From NCBI GenBank assembly GCA_963720675.1, contig CAVRGH010000007.1, forward strand, positions 62,001 through 126,000: 64,000 bases of DNA, read 5' to 3'. The DNA is from JALHSW01 sp963720675. GTDB lineage: Bacteria > Actinomycetota > Acidimicrobiia > IMCC26256 > PALSA-555. The notes below the pieces were generated by a model. It was not told where the DNA came from and made no database searches. It saw nothing but the letters and a program-made list of their open reading frames with translations. Below are positions 55,417 through 63,442 of the stretch, one piece after another (within the stretch, counting starts at the first letter, position 1; every line of letters begins with the position of its first letter). Both the position numbers and the translations under genes were made by a program.

Positions 55417-56694
55417 CTACTCCTGGGCGCCCGACGCCACCTGAGTCCCGCAGCCGGAGATCTCGATGCCGGGCTCCGCGCTCGGGGTGACCGACCCGAC
55501 GTCGTCGCCGGCGAAGCGAGCAGCCATCCAGTCGATCATGTCGGGCGAGGACACCGAGATCACACCGGCGTGGGACGCGCCGGGGTAGATCCACCGCTCG
55601 AGCCCCTGGCCGATGCCACACAGGTGGTCGGCGAGGAGCTTCGTCGAGGCCACCGGGATCTGCTCGTCCTCCCCACCCTGGATGATGAGCAGTGGCGTGG
55701 CGGTCGGTTGGCTGAACGACTGCGGGTCGTTCTCGGTGAACAGCTTCGCCCAGGCCGGCGACGCGAACGGGTCGCCGGTCGTGAGGGTCGCGATGTCGGC
55801 GGTCCCGTACTTGTCGGACAGATCGCCCGAGCAGCCCTTGTCGAGATCCGCGGTCGCGGTGATCCCCGCCGGCGTGAGCACCTGGTCGAGGGGTGCGACG
55901 GTGTCGCCGTAGGCCTCGTTGAGCCCTCCGGCGGCCATCAAGAGGTAGTAGCGGAACGGACTCGTCTTCAAGAAGTTGTACAAGAGGTTGAACTGCGACG
56001 GCGGCGCGCCCGCGACCACGCCCTGGATCTTCAGGTCGGGTGCGTAGTCCTCGGCGAAGTGGTGCGCGAACATCGCGGAGTGCCCACCTTGTGAGTGACC
56101 CCAGACCAGGTACTGCTCGCTCGCGTGTGCCGACTTCAGCTCACGCGCCGCTCGGACGCTGTCGATCGTGTCGCGCGCGGCCGACTCTCCGGCGATGTAC
56201 GGGAGGATGCCGGGCGTGCCCTCACCCCGGTAGTCCGTCGACGTGATGATCCAGCCCTGGTCCAGGAGGAGGTTCGCCAGCTTCGCGTTGCCGGCGGGCT
56301 TCAGGGAGGGCGCGCACTGGTCCGCCATGCCGTTCGTGCCGTGGGCCCACGCGACCACCGGGAACCCGCCCTTGGGTGCCGAGCCGTCGGGCACGGCGAT
56401 CGTGCCGGTCACCGCGACCGGCTTGTCGCCGACGAGGGTGCTCGAGAGGTACATGACGCGGTACACGGTCCCGTGCACCGCGGGGGCCTTCACCTTCTGC
56501 GACTTCAGCAGTGTGCCGGGCTCGCCCTGCAGCGGCTGGGGCACCGAGTAGAACGCGGGGAGCCCGTCGGGGGCGGGCAGCACCTTGGCTGCACTCGTGC
56601 TCGCGCCGGCCCCGGCGGCCAGGCCGCTCACGACGAGTCCCAGGGCGCCAAGGAGCGCGATCGCACTCCGACGACGGTACGGACGCTGGTGCAT
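55417..56694 (-). CDS. secreted lipase (LIP family)
   Basis: A 425-residue exported hydrolase. The signal peptide is YRRRSAIALLGALGLVVSGLAAGAGA. The body resembles secretory lipases (PF03583): AWAHGTNGMADQCAPSL with the oxyanion region, TSTDYRGEGTPGILPYI, the nucleophile elbow in LVWGHSQGGHSAMFA, and LIIQGGEDEQIPV with the catalytic aspartate, then GASHAGVISV with the histidine. It cleaves esters such as triacylglycerols outside the cell. GGGGGGAG precedes the ATG. Cysteines in QCAPS, GCSG, LCGIG and GCGTQ may form disulfides. Confidence 0.88.
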   Translation of the reverse strand: MHQRPYRRRSAIALLGALGLVVSGLAAGAGASTSAAKVLPAPDGLPAFYSVPQPLQGEPGTLLKSQKVKAPAVHGTVYRVMYLSSTLVGDKPVAVTGTIAVPDGSAPKGGFPVVAWAHGTNGMADQCAPSLKPAGNAKLANLLLDQGWIITSTDYRGEGTPGILPYIAGESAARDTIDSVRAARELKSAHASEQYLVWGHSQGGHSAMFAHHFAEDYAPDLKIQGVVAGAPPSQFNLLYNFLKTSPFRYYLLMAAGGLNEAYGDTVAPLDQVLTPAGITATADLDKGCSGDLSDKYGTADIATLTTGDPFASPAWAKLFTENDPQSFSQPTATPLLIIQGGEDEQIPVASTKLLADHLCGIGQGLERWIYPGASHAGVISVSSPDMIDWMAARFAGDDVGSVTPSAEPGIEISGCGTQVASGAQE

Positions 56695-56789
56695 GCGGAC
56701 TCCCCCCGGCCGCAGGACGGGAGCTCCCGGCCTGCCGGCGCCCAGCGTAGGCCCCAGCGTCGCACCCCCGTCCGCGCCGGAGCCCTTGT

Positions 56790-56795
56790 TATCCT
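56790..56795 (+). promoter_or_regulatory. candidate -10 box of propeller gene 3
   Basis: TATCCT lies 62 bases before TTG 56852, about the same distance as the CTAGG(G/T)T boxes before the other tail-bearing genes. Confidence 0.35.
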
Positions 56796-56851
56796 CGGCC
56801 GGAATCCGAGCGGTGCGGAGCCACTCGACGAGGCGGAGGGGTCGAGCGGTC

Positions 56852-57874
56852 TTGGGTCGAGGGTTGGGTCGATGGTCGAGCCGTCCGATTCGAGGGGTGC
56901 GGATCGCCGCTGCCGCGTTCGCCGCGATCGCGCTCGTCGCGCTGACCGCGGGCGTCGGCCTCGCGGCACCGGGTGACCCCTCGTCCGAGCCGACCGAGCC
57001 CCCCACCGGCGCGGCGCCGGCTTCCGAGCCGGCTCCGAGCGCCACGGACGTCACGGCGCAGGCCGGCCCGGTGGCGTACACCATCATCTTCAGCGACGGC
57101 TGCAAGCTCGCGACCGTCGGCCTCACCGACGGCGTCGTCACCGCGGTGGGCGCGAACTTCGAGTCGCTCGCGTGCGTCGCCGATCTGACCTTCGGCAACG
57201 ACGGCAGCCTCTACGGGATCATCGGTGGCGACCCGCCCCTGCGTGCGCATCTCGTGCGCTTCGACCTCACGACCGGTGCACCGAGCGACCTGGGTCCGAT
57301 CACCGGGAGCTTCACCACCAGCCAGACGTTCGGCACGAGCGACGTCGGCATCGCGACCGGGAACGGTGGGCGCATCCTCGTGACGATGGCCACCGACGAG
57401 ACCCCCGCGTGCGGGTCGGTGCTGTGTGTCTACGACGTCGACCCGGCATCACTCGCCGGCACCCTCGTCGGGCCGCTCGGCCCGCCGGCGGGCCCGTTCG
57501 ACGACAAGCCGACGCTCACGCTCACCGCCGACTGCGGCACGACCGCGTGGACCGTCGTCTCGCGCAACGAGACCGTGCAACAGCTGTTCCTCACGACGAT
57601 CAGCCAGTCGAGCGGCACCGCCGCCGACGGGCCGGAGATCGGGCTGACGTCGGGCGCGAACCCCTACGGCGTCGAGCTCGACCGGGGCACGCGCATCCTC
57701 TATCTCCTCGCCAGCGACGTGCAGAGCCCCGAAGCCCTGTACACGCTGGACCCGGCCAGCGGCGCGACCACGCCGATCGCCCCGATCTCCGGCGACTCGC
57801 AGACGATCGAGCGCCTCGCGATCCCCGGCTCCTGCCCGGTGGCCATCGCCGCCGAACCCACCTTCACCGGCTGA
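56852..57874 (+). CDS. exported propeller-like protein 3 with PTFTG tail
   Basis: About 340 residues, the intact third member of the family at 34543 and 35639. The signal region RPIRGVRIAAAAFAAIALVALTAGVG is followed by a proline/serine-rich linker, then CKLATVGLTDGVVTAVGA, VRFDLTTGAPSDLGPITGSF, CVYDVDPASLAGTLVGPLG, LYTLDPASGATTPIAPI and a final EPTFTG-stop. The TTG at 56852 is preferred: GGAGGGG lies about 10 bases upstream and it keeps the basic n-region; GTG 56897 inside the signal peptide is the alternative. Exported; function unknown. Confidence 0.75.
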   Translation: MGRGLGRWSSRPIRGVRIAAAAFAAIALVALTAGVGLAAPGDPSSEPTEPPTGAAPASEPAPSATDVTAQAGPVAYTIIFSDGCKLATVGLTDGVVTAVGANFESLACVADLTFGNDGSLYGIIGGDPPLRAHLVRFDLTTGAPSDLGPITGSFTTSQTFGTSDVGIATGNGGRILVTMATDETPACGSVLCVYDVDPASLAGTLVGPLGPPAGPFDDKPTLTLTADCGTTAWTVVSRNETVQQLFLTTISQSSGTAADGPEIGLTSGANPYGVELDRGTRILYLLASDVQSPEALYTLDPASGATTPIAPISGDSQTIERLAIPGSCPVAIAAEPTFTG

Positions 57875-57887
57875 GCGGCCCTCCGAG

Positions 57888-57943
57888 GCGTTTTTTGGCG
57901 TCGGCATTGGGTGCCTGAGACACCGCTGCCGACGCCAAAACGC
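57888..57943. repeat. large nested hairpin between two genes
   Basis: TTTTGGCGTCGGCA (57893-57906) pairs perfectly over 14 bp with TGCCGACGCCAAAA (57927-57940), extended by GCG/CGC outside. An inner GGTG..CACC pair lies in the loop. It begins 14 bases after the propeller gene stop. It could terminate that gene, although no U-tract follows on the plus strand. Layout resembles the 47-bp elements but with different sequence. Confidence 0.75.
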
Positions 57944-58043
57944 CGGAAGGGGTTCAACCCGGGGCATCGTCCGGTCGATATCCCCCTCGTGGGCTTCACC
58001 GGACTCGGCACCTGGGCATGGCGCGCGCTCGGCCTCGCGCTCG

Positions 58044-59132
58044 GTGCTGGCCCTGGCGACGGGAGGGACCCTCGCCGCCCCGGCCGGCGCCCAGGGCACA
58101 CCGGCCGACGCCAACGCCCGGGCAGTCCAAGTGGCGATCGCGCTCACCCAGGCCAACGCCCGGCTCGCCGAGATCGACCGGGAAGCCGTCGATGCCGCCG
58201 CCCGCCTGGCCGCCGCCGACGCGGCGCTCCAGACCGCTACCGAGGCCTTCACCACCGCACAGGCCGACCTCCAGGTCGCCCTCGACCGGCTGCTCGGCCG
58301 GGCCGCGCGCTCGTACCAGCTCGGCGGCGCGCCGATGGACCCGATCCTGAACATCGACCACCTCGCGGCGCTCGCCACGGTCACCCAGTACTCCGAGGCC
58401 GCGGCCCGGGTCGGCAACGAGGAGGTCGCCCGGCTCCGGAGCGACGTCCTCAAGCGCAGCGCCGAGCGCGACGTCGCCGCGACGGAACAGCAAGCCGCTT
58501 CGGCCCACGCCACGGAGCTGGCCGACGAGCGTGCCGCCCTCGCCGCGCGCGCCCAGGACCTCGGTGCCACGCTCGCGGACCTCGGCGGCGTCCCGATCTC
58601 CGGCGAGTCGGCACTCACACCGGAGCAGATGACCGCGTTCTACCTGCAGAGCGGCCAGCACGCGAACCTTCCGCCCGGCACTGCGATCGGCGATCTGACG
58701 CGCATGTACGTCGAAGAGGGCGCGGCCGAGCGCGTGCGCGGCGACCTCGCGTTCGCGCAGTCGATGCTCGAGACCGGTTCGTTCGGCGAGACGCGGGGCA
58801 ACAACTACTCCGGGATCGGCAACTGCGACTCCTGCGGCGGGCAGGGCCTGGTCTTCGCGTCGCCGCAAGAGGGCATCCGTGCGCAGATCCAGCTCCTGCG
58901 CAGCTATGCGGACCCCGACAGCCGCGCGGCGAACCTGGCGAACCCGCCGGTGCCCGCGCTCTTCGGCCTGGACCCGGCGTCGGCCGCGGCGAGCTATGAC
59001 GGGTTCTTCCTGAAGGGGAAGGTCCCGCTGTGGAACGACATGGGGAACGGGAACTGGGCCACCAGCCCCACCTACGCCGCGAACGTGCTGGGCGTGTACG
59101 CCAAGATGCTCGACTTCGCGCATACGCACTGA
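58044..59132 (+). CDS. exported glucosaminidase-like protein with coiled coil; start region broken
   Basis: At least 362 residues. After an Ala/Gly signal peptide end (LATGGTLAAPAGA) comes a long coiled coil (about 25-190, with ARLAEIDREAVDAAARLAAADAAL and AERDVAATEQQAASAHATELADERAAL), and a C-terminal domain (about 195-362) of the endo-beta-N-acetylglucosaminidase type: LAFAQSMLETGSFGETRGNNYSGIGNCD with the catalytic glutamate region, and QGLVFASPQEGIRAQIQLLR. It probably cuts peptidoglycan outside the cell. The GTG at 58044 leaves no charged n-region. A frame break near 58030, beside GCGCGCTC, hides the true start, either an upstream GTG (57988 or 57911) reading RALGLAL, or the ATG at 58018. 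Confidence 0.82.
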   Translation: MLALATGGTLAAPAGAQGTPADANARAVQVAIALTQANARLAEIDREAVDAAARLAAADAALQTATEAFTTAQADLQVALDRLLGRAARSYQLGGAPMDPILNIDHLAALATVTQYSEAAARVGNEEVARLRSDVLKRSAERDVAATEQQAASAHATELADERAALAARAQDLGATLADLGGVPISGESALTPEQMTAFYLQSGQHANLPPGTAIGDLTRMYVEEGAAERVRGDLAFAQSMLETGSFGETRGNNYSGIGNCDSCGGQGLVFASPQEGIRAQIQLLRSYADPDSRAANLANPPVPALFGLDPASAAASYDGFFLKGKVPLWNDMGNGNWATSPTYAANVLGVYAKMLDFAHTH

Positions 59133-59250
59133 GGCCCCCGAGCCTGCGGAGCAACGGTCCCGGTGGTGGTCGACCCCGAGCCCGGCTGCACCGGCTGAGG
59201 GGCCGGTCGGTGCGAGCCGGGCCGAGGCCGGAAACCCCCGAAAAACCGGC

Positions 59251-59256
59251 TACACT
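59251..59256 (+). promoter_or_regulatory. candidate -10 box of the sigma factor gene
   Basis: TACACT lies 149 bases before the ATG at 59405. A GGAAAC stands 16 bases upstream of it. The long leader also contains a CCCCG-AA-CGGGG hairpin near 59290. The 272-base gap before the sigma gene holds no other feature that I see. Confidence 0.35.
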
Positions 59257-59404
59257 GGGGCTTCGACGCCGCTCTGATCGAACCCTCCCCGAACGGGGAC
59301 GCGAGGACGATCCCCCGGCTGCGAACGTCCCTCTCGGAGCCGGCATGCCTGGGCTCCGTGCTCCACTCGGCCGACGCGCCGGCCGTCCCAGCGAAGGACC
59401 CCTC

Positions 59405-60349
59405 ATGGCAGCTCCGAACCGCAAGGCCAACAACGAAGATCCCGACCTGATCCGGCTGTACCTCGACGACGCCGGGCGCTACGAGCTGCTCACCAAGGAC
59501 GACGAGGCCCGCCTCGCCCAGGCGATCGAGGACGGCAACACCGCCCGCGCCCAGCTCGAGGACGCCGACGCCCACCTGAGCCCCACCGAGCGTCGCGCGG
59601 TGCGCCGGCGCATCCGGCGCGGCGACGAGGCGCACCTCACGTTCGTCCAGTCGAACCTGCGACTCGTGGTCTCGATCGCCAAGCGGTACCAGGCGTCGGG
59701 CGTGCCCCTGCTCGACCTCATCCAGGAGGGCAACCTCGGCCTGATCCACGCGGTCGACAAGTTCGACTGGAAGAAGGGCTTCAAGTTCTCCACGTACGCG
59801 ACGTGGTGGATCCGTCAGGCGATCTCGCGCGGCATCGCGAACACCGGGCGCACGATCCGCCTGCCCGTCCACGCCGGCGACAACCTGGTGCGCCTCCAGC
59901 GCGCCCGCTCGGTGCTCGAGCTGCGGTTCGGCCGTCAGGCCACGCACGCGGAGCTGGCCGAGGAGCTCGGCATCACCGAGGAGAAGGTGCGCGAGACCTC
60001 ACTGATCGCCGCCCCGCCGCTGTCCCTCTCCCAGCCCCTGGGTGAGGAGGGTGACGCGGTGCTCGGCGACATCGTCGAGGACCGTGGTGCGGAGTCGCCC
60101 TTCGAGGCGGCTGCCATCGCCATGCTCCCGGCCGAGGTGGAGAAGCTGCTCGCGGGGCTCGCCCCGCGCGAGGCCCGCATCCTCACGCTCCGCTTCGGGC
60201 TCGATCGCGGTGAGCCGCGCACGTTGGAGGAGGTCGGCGAGCACTTCGACCTCACCCGCGAGCGCATCCGCCAGATCGAGGCCCGCGCGATGTCGAAGCT
60301 GCGCCACCCCTCGAACGAAGTCGACGTCACGAGCCTGCTCGCCGTCTGA
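59405..60349 (+). CDS. sigma-70 family group 2 sigma factor (SigB/HrdB-like)
   Basis: A 314-residue sigma factor that directs RNA polymerase to a promoter set. All main regions are present: region 1.2 (DLIRLYLDDAGRYELLTKDDEARLA), region 2 with NLRLVVSIAKRYQASGVPLLDLIQEGNLGLIHAVDKFDWKKGFKFSTYATWWIRQAI (core binding and -10 recognition), region 3 (IRLPVHAGDNLVRLQRA) and region 4 (ARILTLRFGLDRGEPRTLEEVGEHFDLTRERIRQIEA, -35 HTH). It lacks the acidic region 1.1 insert of RpoD, so it is a group 2 factor. The ATG at 59405 has GAAGGA upstream. Its long leader suggests regulation. Confidence 0.92.
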   Translation: MAAPNRKANNEDPDLIRLYLDDAGRYELLTKDDEARLAQAIEDGNTARAQLEDADAHLSPTERRAVRRRIRRGDEAHLTFVQSNLRLVVSIAKRYQASGVPLLDLIQEGNLGLIHAVDKFDWKKGFKFSTYATWWIRQAISRGIANTGRTIRLPVHAGDNLVRLQRARSVLELRFGRQATHAELAEELGITEEKVRETSLIAAPPLSLSQPLGEEGDAVLGDIVEDRGAESPFEAAAIAMLPAEVEKLLAGLAPREARILTLRFGLDRGEPRTLEEVGEHFDLTRERIRQIEARAMSKLRHPSNEVDVTSLLAV

Positions 60350-60407
60350 ACCCGAACCGGCGGCGTCCGCCCCGGCGAGGAGCAACGACGCAGGATTCGC
60401 GCAGCCT

Positions 60408-61880
60408 TCAGCGCGTCCCGCCCATCCGGTGGTCGTCGTACTTGTCGGCCGGCCACTGGCCCGAGTCCTCGGCGTCGTAGGTCCAGTCGGGCTGTTTCGC
60501 TCGTGCGTGCTCGTCGACGACGGCCTCGCCGCCGGCAACGCTGACGAGCGGCGCGATGAACTCGGGCTCTGCGGCGGCAGCGCCGTGGTGCAGGTGAGCC
60601 TCGACGAGGTCCGGCGCGAGCTCGAGCACGCTGCCGACGACGGTCTGGATCTGGTAGGGCAGGTTGCAGCGCGCCCCTTCGACGACGCCTGCGGTCAGCT
60701 CGTCGATGCGACCACGGATCGACGGTTCGGCCATCGATCGGCTGAGGTCGGCGAGATGTCCTGCGAGCTCGAGTCCGTCCTGCTTGCAATGGCGGCACTG
60801 GCCGCACGACTCGACCGCGAGGAAATGCGTCACGCCCGCCGCCACCGCGGTGAGGTCCACGGTGTCGTCGAACACGATGAAGCCGGCGGTGCCGAGCCCG
60901 CTCCCGATCTTCGCGAGGTCCTCGTACGTTGCGGGCGTGTCGAGCGCGGCCGCGGGAATGAGCGCGTTCGAGACACCCGACATCACCGCAGTGATCTGCC
61001 GGCCTGCCTCGGCGCCGCCGCTGATCGAGGTGATGATGTCGCGCAGCGTCGTGCCGAGCGCGAACTCGGCGACGCCGGCACGTTGGACCCGGCCGGTCAC
61101 CGTCGCGACGATCGTCCCCGGCGAAGCGCTCGTGCCCACACTCCGGAACCAGTCGGCACCGCGATCGATGATCGCGGCGACGTTCATGAGGGTCTCGACG
61201 TTCTCGGCGAGGGTCGGCGCCGCGACCGTCTCGTCACCGGGGCCGGCCATCTCCACGTGCGCCGGGGACGAGCTCGCGTCGGTGACGTCCCCGGGCCCCT
61301 CGACGATCTCGTCGACGCCGCGACGAAACGGTGGCGCAACCCGCGGGAACGGGTACCGGCCGTCGATCGACTCGAGCAGCGCGGTCTCCTCCCCGTAGAG
61401 GTACTCGGTCGGCCCCTCGAACAGGTCGATCTCGACCCCGTCGCTCCAGCCCGCCCGGGCGAGCTCGGTGATCGCCCCGTCGAGCAGCTGCACCTCGGTC
61501 GTGAACGTCCGCTTCAGCCCGATGATCACCTGGGGGGCGGCGACCGCGTGCGCCGCGACGAGCGCGCCCTCGAGCAGGGCGTACGGGTTGGCGCGGATCA
61601 TGGCCCGGTCCTTGAAGCACCCGGGCTCCCCCTCCGCGCCGTTCACGACGACCGTCGTCGGAAGGTCGGCGACCTCGTAGTCGTGGACCGTGCGCCACTT
61701 GCGGCCCGTCGGGAACCCCCCGCCGCCGCGCCCACGCAACCCGGACGCCTCGATGCGCTCGATCACCTCGCCGGGCGTGAGCGCCCGAGCGGCCCGCAAC
61801 CCGGCGCCGCCGCCACCCTCCTCGTAGGCGTGCAGCGAGGTGACCGGTGTGCTTGCGAGGACGCGCTCGAACTGACCCAT
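60408..61880 (-). CDS. stand-alone NuoF-like NADH/flavoprotein
   Basis: A 490-residue protein like the NADH-binding subunit NuoF of complex I. The FMN/NADH site is in GLRGRGGGGFPTGRKW (about 47-62) and VVVNGAEGEPGCFKDRAM; GEETALLESIDG and FRRGVDEIVEGPG follow. The [4Fe-4S] ligands are in ESCGQCRHCKQDG. The neighbours are a sigma factor and an amidohydrolase; no NuoE, NuoG or other complex I gene is present. It probably oxidises NADH for a different partner, like the diaphorase subunits of formate dehydrogenases or hydrogenases. The ATG at 61880 has GGAGG further upstream. Confidence 0.85.
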   Translation of the reverse strand: MGQFERVLASTPVTSLHAYEEGGGGAGLRAARALTPGEVIERIEASGLRGRGGGGFPTGRKWRTVHDYEVADLPTTVVVNGAEGEPGCFKDRAMIRANPYALLEGALVAAHAVAAPQVIIGLKRTFTTEVQLLDGAITELARAGWSDGVEIDLFEGPTEYLYGEETALLESIDGRYPFPRVAPPFRRGVDEIVEGPGDVTDASSSPAHVEMAGPGDETVAAPTLAENVETLMNVAAIIDRGADWFRSVGTSASPGTIVATVTGRVQRAGVAEFALGTTLRDIITSISGGAEAGRQITAVMSGVSNALIPAAALDTPATYEDLAKIGSGLGTAGFIVFDDTVDLTAVAAGVTHFLAVESCGQCRHCKQDGLELAGHLADLSRSMAEPSIRGRIDELTAGVVEGARCNLPYQIQTVVGSVLELAPDLVEAHLHHGAAAAEPEFIAPLVSVAGGEAVVDEHARAKQPDWTYDAEDSGQWPADKYDDHRMGGTR

Positions 61881-61941
61881 GGACCAAGTCTGCCCGCTCC
61901 TCCACAGCGGTGAAACGCCGTGCCGAAGCCCCTGCCGTGGA

Positions 61942-63228
61942 TCAGTCGCCCGCGCCCGACATCCTCGCGAGGTCGGCCGCGCCAGTGGCGCTCGCCTTGA
62001 TGCCGCGGGACTGGATGCTGACATCCCAGTCCGCGGCCCGCTTCCTGAGCGCACCCGCGGTGCACTCTTCGCGCGGCATCACCGAGAACGGGTCGTAGTC
62101 GAAGATCCGCATCGCGTTCTCGTGGGTGATCTTGTTGATGGTCGCGTCGTCGAGGTTCGCGGGCTCGACCTCCTTGAGGAAGGTCTCGGGTGACATCGGC
62201 CAGGTCGAGTCGGCGTGCGGGTAGTCGCACTCCCAGCACACCATGTCGACGTTCATGTCCGTCAGGTTCTTCACGCCGGTCGGGTCCTCGATGAAGCAGA
62301 GGACGACCTGCTCGTCGAACACCTGGCTCGGGGTGCGGTCGCCGAGATCGGCCCCCGTCCAGTAGCGGTGCTTGGTGTAGGTGGAGTCGACGCGCTCACG
62401 GAAGTACGGCACCCAGCCGATGCCGCCCTCGGAGAGCGCGAACTTCAGGTTGGGGAACTTCGTGGTCGCGGGTGACCACACGATGTCGCCCGCGGCCTGG
62501 ACGATGTTCATCGGCGACAGCGTGATGAGCACGTCCATCGGTGCATCGTCGGCGGTGAGCACGATGCGCGACGACGAGCCGATGTGGGCGCACAGGACCG
62601 TTCCGAGCCCCTCGGCCGTCCGGAAGGCCGGGTCCCAGTAGTCGCTGTGGATGCTCGGGTGCCCGAGGTACGAGACGTTCTCGGACCACGTCATCGCGTG
62701 GCAGCCCTTCGCCGCGACGCGCTCGAGCTCGGCGGCGATGAGGTTCGGGTCCCACAGCGGCGGGATCGCGAGGGGGATGAAGCGCCCGGGGTACGCGCCG
62801 CACCAGGCATCGATGTGCCAGTCGTTGTAGGCCTGGACGAGCGCGAGGGCGAGCTCGGCGTCGACCTCGGCGGTGCGTGCGAAGAGCTGACCGGTGAACT
62901 GCGGGAACGACGGGAAGCACATGGACCCGAGCATCCCGTTGGCGTCCATCTCCTTGATGCGCGCGTCGATGTCGTACGCACCCGGGCGCATGTCGTCGAA
63001 AGACTGCGGGTCCATCGCGTACTCCTCGCGCGGCCGACCGGCCACCGCGTTGAGCCCGATGTTGGGCAGCTCCTGGCCCAGGAAGGACCACACGTCGGTC
63101 CCGTTGTCCTTGCGGATCAGCTTCGGCGCCCGGTCCGCGTGCTTCTTGGCGAGACGGCCTTCGAAGAGGTCCGGCGGCTCGACTGCGTGGTCGTCCACGC
63201 TCACCAGGATCAGATCGTCGACGTTCAT
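61942..63228 (-). CDS. amidohydrolase-2 family protein
   Basis: A 428-residue TIM-barrel metal hydrolase/decarboxylase. The start VDDLILVSVDDHAVEPPDLFEGRL is typical of the amidohydrolase-2 proteins of actinobacteria; the first metal motif, usually D-x-H, is DDH here. Later blocks are CFPSFPQFTGQLFAR, LCAHIGSSSRIVL with a histidine, ALSEGGIGWVPYF, and ECDYPHADSTWP with the final metal-site aspartate and histidine. The family includes decarboxylases and C-C hydrolases in aromatic or steroid breakdown; the reaction here is unknown. GGGGGAG precedes the ATG. It is probably cotranscribed with the NuoF-like gene, 61 bases downstream. Confidence 0.87.
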   Translation of the reverse strand: MNVDDLILVSVDDHAVEPPDLFEGRLAKKHADRAPKLIRKDNGTDVWSFLGQELPNIGLNAVAGRPREEYAMDPQSFDDMRPGAYDIDARIKEMDANGMLGSMCFPSFPQFTGQLFARTAEVDAELALALVQAYNDWHIDAWCGAYPGRFIPLAIPPLWDPNLIAAELERVAAKGCHAMTWSENVSYLGHPSIHSDYWDPAFRTAEGLGTVLCAHIGSSSRIVLTADDAPMDVLITLSPMNIVQAAGDIVWSPATTKFPNLKFALSEGGIGWVPYFRERVDSTYTKHRYWTGADLGDRTPSQVFDEQVVLCFIEDPTGVKNLTDMNVDMVCWECDYPHADSTWPMSPETFLKEVEPANLDDATINKITHENAMRIFDYDPFSVMPREECTAGALRKRAADWDVSIQSRGIKASATGAADLARMSGAGD

Positions 63229-63406
63229 CGTGTCTCCCCCTCTGGACCCGGCGGTGGGATCCGTGCGTCATCTCCAACATAGGTCCCGACACCTCGATGA
63301 TCCCGCCCTCCGGCGCTGGGCTCGGATCCGGGGTGGGGCCGCCTTCAGCCGATGGCACCACACCGCCCTTCCCGCCCGCGGCAGAGGGCGGAATCGCTCC
63401 GGTCGC

Positions 63407-63412
63407 TAGGGT
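63407..63412 (+). promoter_or_regulatory. -10 box for the GNAT gene
   Basis: TAGGGT ends 8 bases before a GTG at 63421. It suggests that the true start is that GTG, in a different frame from the body of the gene. Confidence 0.45.
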
Positions 63413-63442
63413 CACGCGCCGTGCCTCCGACTCCGCGCGCCG

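Noticed and set aside
63363..63391. CCGCCCT..AGGGCGG hairpin upstream of the GNAT gene
   Set aside because: Only 7 bp with a 15-base loop in a G+C-rich gap; chance pairing is likely.
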